Shown here piece after piece: positions 59,833-64,000 of a stretch of 64,000 nt of DNA. The stretch comes from Temnopleurus reevesii (Eukaryota; Echinodermata; Echinoidea; Temnopleuroida; Temnopleuridae), in assembly GCA_036244855.1 (NCBI GenBank), contig BQKZ01000303.1:105179-169178 (forward strand), read 5' to 3'. A program made the translations under genes and the position numbers. The number at the start of each line of letters is the position of its first letter. The stretch's first letter is position 1. The notes under the pieces were generated by a model. It was not told the DNA's origin. It saw only the letters and a list, made by a program, of their open reading frames with translations, and made no database searches.

Positions 59833-62800
59833 AATTCTACCTTTTTGTGAAATTCGCTCCATGACAAGTGGACATTTTTACTTGTCATCATTTGAAGACT
59901 ACATTCAAATAACATTTAATACATACAAATATGTTGGCTATATGGTACACCCTTGGGGAGTGAGCATGTTAAAGATCCATGCTTTAGTCATTCCATTTTA
60001 TCCTTTCTCAAATTAACATTTTCAATAGTCTTTCAATGGCAAAAATCAATGTTTGAATGTCACCATTGGAAGCATTCCCACTCAAGACCAAAGAGTTGTG
60101 ATCCCAACTCCCTGTCAAGACTATCTCAAAGCATAGACATACCACCTTCGACAAAGTAATTACCTCCAAGAAACTTCTGTGTTTTGAAAATTGAGACTAT
60201 TCAGTGTGTGTCCTTAGAGTGACCTTAGGTGACCTCCAATGTTCTAATCACTTGAATCCACACCCCACCCATCAACAGGTCAGCAGTGTCTATCATCTAG
60301 TCTCATCTCCTAACCCTTGTCAGCTGCTTGCAACATTTTAAAAATAAGACACTGTCCCATCAGTGTTAATTAATTGCTTATCCATTCCAATCAAACAACA
60401 CAACATTATCTGACTTTTATTTATTTTTCAAATCATAAAATGGTGAGTCAATAGAACCAAGTTTCAGTATCACCCAAATCTTGCCAAGTGCAATTGGCAA
60501 AATTTTCATCTGGGTCTGAATACAGACTATTCGTGGACATGGGTGACCACTAATCTCAATGGGGGTGAAGTTGAAGACCGTAGGGGTCTCAAGAAAGATA
60601 ACTGTTTTATACAAACAAAGAGGTAATCCAATCCCTCCTTCCTGATTGGACAAAAGAAGAGTTTTACTCCTTCAAAAGAGGATGTTATTGGCTAAGGGTA
60701 AGAAAAGAGGAAGAAAGAAGGGATAACCTATTTCTGTACTCCAGAAGAGGCTTTTGAAACACACAAAAACAGGCTATATAAGTTTTTGTAATGATAAGCT
60801 GGTATCAAGTACTTGCAAAGAACCTTGATGGCAAGGAAAATTTAACAAAGTAGTTCACAAATGGTTAAAAGCCTAATGATTTTAGCCAGAACGTCCTTTT
60901 TCACTTTAGCCATTTTAGCAATTTTGAGTTGAGACGAAGCCCATTTATTCACTTTGTCATACCTCTTCTTGAAAAATAATTTGGCACATATCTTTTTAAT
61001 AGTATTGGCCATTCTCTTCAAATTTGGTACAATTCAGTGAACATCATTTTTCAGTCATTACCAGAACTAAATTTTACATTTAAATCTTAACAAAAATGAC
61101 TAATCATAAAAATTACATAAGATTATGATGAACTAATTCATTTTGAGAATTTGAAATGGCCATTAGAATTTTATTCAGTAACCTCTCTTATAGTATAAAT
61201 AGTAAAACCTCTCGGTCCTTGCTTTTTTATATTTTATTAGCTTTCAATTTCCTAAAAGAAAGAAAGAAGATAATTTGGATTTCATATGAGGAAATGTTTT
61301 ACAAACTATTTTTTCTGTTTAACTATCAATTAGGTGATCTCTGTATGGTTTCGTTTGTTTCTATGATCATAAGAATACTTTCTTTTTACCTTAACAAAAA
61401 CTACACATGGGGTTTCAACAATACTTTATCTCATCCCCTAATTCTTCAACTTTCCTCTTCAAACAGAGTTGAATATAAACCATTACATGTTTTTCATACT
61501 TTTTATTCAGCTCTTTAAAATAAAACACAAACAAACATAGGCCTATTCCCATAAAAAATATGACCATGACGAAATACCATTTTAACCAACATTCTAACCA
61601 ATTCAGTGTCTGAATCTGAATTTCGAGAAATCCTGATCGCCCTCTTTGTGAACTAATTACAACATCTATCAACATTGATCAATGTGAGGTTTACATCAGT
61701 TACTCTTAAAGATAAACTTCCTAAATTAAAAAAAACAAGGGGAATGTAATAATGTTTCCAGTTTTCATTAGTTCAATGTAATCATTTTTGCTCGATTTTA
61801 GCAAAAAATTTAGCAAAAATGCAATGTATTGCAGACACGTCTTTGTATCACAAATCAATTATTTTTAAAGAAGAGTTGATTATTTTCACGACATCCCTAT
61901 ACAAAAATTACAAAATGATTGTCATTGAAAATTACTCAAGTAATAACTTCTACATCTCTTATTTAATCACTTTTACTACTGCAGGTAAACAATGTTACAT
62001 TTTGGTCTTTCAAAATAGAATTTCTTCAAAAGAAATAATTATTATCTGTCCCAGAAGATATCCTCAGAAGATTTCCCCTGGTCTACCTTTAATTTAGCAA
62101 TAGAGTGAACGAACAAGATGATCAACCTCACAAAATATATATATGATACACAAATTAAGAAAATGAACCAAATTGGGGATCTGATAACAAATCTAGATTA
62201 GATTTCTGGCAGGAAGATGAACGTGATGATATTCATCATACGAACATAATCCTTTTGCATGATTTTGCATGTTTCCATTGATACGTGACTAGTTACAGAA
62301 GAATTGTCCACAAATATAATGTTTAAAATGTCATATTTATTTGTTGCGTGAGTATGCATATGAGTATATTCCTCTACGATATTATTCTCTTATAATTCTC
62401 AACTATCATTTTCCCTCTAAACTAACTAAACTAACTAACTCTTGATTACTGTCACCTTCTTTCTATCCTCATCTAACAATATTCAAGCCATGATCTAGCA
62501 GGTCCTACATTATTCACCCATCGAGCTAAGATATCTCTATTGTCCATCCCCTAATCTGTATATCCTCCTACTTTTCTTAGCTGTCTAGCTCCATCCACCA
62601 CCTAGGATGTGGCATGGAATATGAAATAACTCTAAAAAGATAACTCCATCCCTCCGTTAACATCTTTCTTTCATCAACCCCACTCTCTCGTCATCATTCA
62701 CCCAAGCCATACATGGTCTGGAATAAAGAATAGCTCACTCAAGATATCGCCAACACCTTCTACGTCCTCGGGGCATGCTCAGTGCAGTCAGCCACGCGAC

Positions 62801-63011
62801 GACAACGACCAGACCAATGCTAAATTAACGACACGGCGGCAATAAGATAGGCGACATGGCACCAAGGCAAATTTCTCAAAATCATATTTTTCATATTTTT
62901 TCTCTCTCTTTTTGATGCATTGAGTTAATGCTAACTCGCTTGTAATCTTCTTCTTTTATTTTGTGACTGTCTGTCTCCTGTTGATGTACCTTGTTTCCAC
63001 TGTGATCATCA
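59833..63011. other. AT-rich non-coding DNA
   Basis: Frames up to 120 codons (61156-61518) are Phe/Leu/Tyr-rich, as expected by chance in AT-rich DNA. A CpG-rich patch (GCCACGCGACGACAACGACC) lies at 62789-62810. Confidence 0.5.
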
Positions 63012-63234
63012 GAGTGTGCTGCCAGAATGTCTTCCAAATGTAGCGACAATCAAAGAAGGAGATGGAGAAAAGTTCAGAAAGAGGAACCTTAAAATCAATA
63101 TCAACTGCACATATACAGGAAAAGAGATCCATTTTGGAAATCTTGGGATTTTATGGAGAAAAGTGAAATGTAATTTGTATCTATCTATTGATCCACAAAC
63201 ACACGTCACTTTTCAATATCATCACAGATTTTAA
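63012..63234 (+). other. Open frame after a strong acceptor, coding status unclear
   Basis: A pyrimidine-rich stretch ending TGTGATCATCAG at 63011 is followed by a 74-codon frame beginning SVLPECLPNVATIKEGDGEK and ending at a TAA. The first half has ordinary amino-acid composition. No convincing internal donor was seen, so it could only be a terminal exon or a chance frame. A second frame yields a short basic peptide and stops early. No family was recognised. Confidence 0.2.
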
Positions 63235-63899
63235 TTCCATGAAAAAAAATCACATAAAGAGAATAGAGAAAATATAGAGGAATTTCTATTCACAATTATT
63301 GAAAACAGAATATGGAATAAACAGATGTTTCGGAAATTTTAAGTTGAAAAAATAGTAAAGTAATGGAGGGGTGTAAACAATTATGTAACGGGACAGGAGA
63401 ATTTGAGGAACAAGGGGAATACTGATTTTTTTTTCATCAGAAAAAAATACTGTAAGTGTGCATTTATCTACAATATAATTTTGAAGTTCATTTAAAGTGT
63501 CAGATACAAAGGTTTTCTTAACAACATACCAGTATTTTCATAACTGTTACAGTGCAAACTAAACACCTAACTGGAAAAAACGAAAGTACCCATCTCAGTG
63601 CACTCTTCACAACACTGAGTAATGTTCCAGACTCCTCAAAATAAAAGGAGCAATGGAGTAAGGGTTCTAAAAAAGGCAAATTATGAAAATTAAACATTCC
63701 TTTTTTCCTTTATTTCAATGAGCAAAATTGTAAAATTAAAAGCAGTTTTGTGTACTCAGAGACAATCATGATGATTGTGAGATTTAGTGGTGCAGCTTTA
63801 AAAACAGAATCCTACCTGTTTTATATCCAAAGCTCAAAAGGGTCTAGTTGGAACACATCTCTGAAAACCGTTAAGATTTATCACCTGTTCATTCTATGG

Positions 63900-64000
63900 G
63901 GAGAAATCATCACTAGGACAATTCTAGGCGCTGCCGTCTTGGTTGCCCGCGACGACGACCATACTGGGCCGTCTACCGTCACCAAGGCGCCACCTTAGCT
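63900..64000. other. GC-rich edge of the window
   Basis: The last 90 bases (GCGCTGCCGTCTTGG, CCCGCGACGACGACC, AAGGCGCCACC) are far richer in GC than anything nearby and open in more than one frame on both strands. They share GCGACGAC...GACCA and a CACCAAGGC motif with 62790-62870. This may be the start of an exon or of a repeat continuing beyond the window. Confidence 0.3.

Noticed and set aside
61156..61518. 120-codon plus-strand frame
   Set aside because: Phe/Leu/Tyr/Ser-rich with no motif, no splice sites and no start context; expected by chance at this AT content.
1..64000. CRISPR array, operon, rRNA, prophage or viral genome
   Set aside because: No regularly spaced direct repeats, no tightly packed same-strand genes, no rRNA-like conserved blocks and no capsid or polymerase frames were seen. 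The gene structure is eukaryotic.

Overview
The window is eukaryotic, AT-rich, repeat-dense DNA, read here as part of a marine invertebrate deuterostome genome, most likely an echinoderm of sea-urchin or sea-star type. The reasons are a metazoan HUS1 gene split into eight coding exons by GT-AG introns, truncated CR1/L2-like LINE 3' ends with short-motif tails, many small inverted-repeat elements (MITEs), long CT microsatellites, and no bacterial gene organisation. The species assignment is inference. Three assembly marks are visible: single N's at 29983, 31558 and 35003, each flanked by a directly duplicated segment, and a 109-N gap at 41372-41480.

One complete protein-coding gene can be reconstructed with confidence: HUS1, the checkpoint clamp subunit, on the minus strand at 40705-47001. 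Its eight exons join into an uninterrupted frame of 280 codons plus a stop. A non-coding first exon probably lies at about 50376-50510, giving a 3.3-kb 5' intron filled with nested transposable-element debris. A tRNA-Arg(CCG) gene on the plus strand at 50698-50770 is divergent from the inferred HUS1 start region.

Left of HUS1 (1-40400) there is no recognisable complete gene. Several short splice-site-bounded candidate exons lie on the minus strand (4502-4575, 13131-13159, 22893-22930, 25323-25396, 25712-25756). A GC- and CpG-richer block with a TGACGTCA site at 35840-36480 could be a promoter for a long-intron gene running leftwards. I do not recognise the product, and the phases do not yet join. 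Most of the rest is intronic or intergenic AT-rich DNA with simple repeats and mobile-element remnants.

Repeat families recognised by comparing parts of the window: (A) three 511-bp TTAA-flanked, piggyBac-like MITEs; (B) four copies of a roughly 170-bp inverted-repeat element; (C) a family carrying an AGTTATGAAT core in its inverted arms, at five loci; (D) a short foldback element with CAGTCACATAGG ends, two copies; (F) a GGAATCCAGTTTGCATAC-type repeat, four copies; two LINE 3' ends; and several single foldback elements.

Right of the tRNA (50800-64000) the sequence is again mostly non-coding: microsatellites, one LINE 3' end, family C and F copies, a roughly 340-bp TIR element, and two weak exon candidates. 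No CRISPR array, rRNA gene, viral genome or operon was seen.
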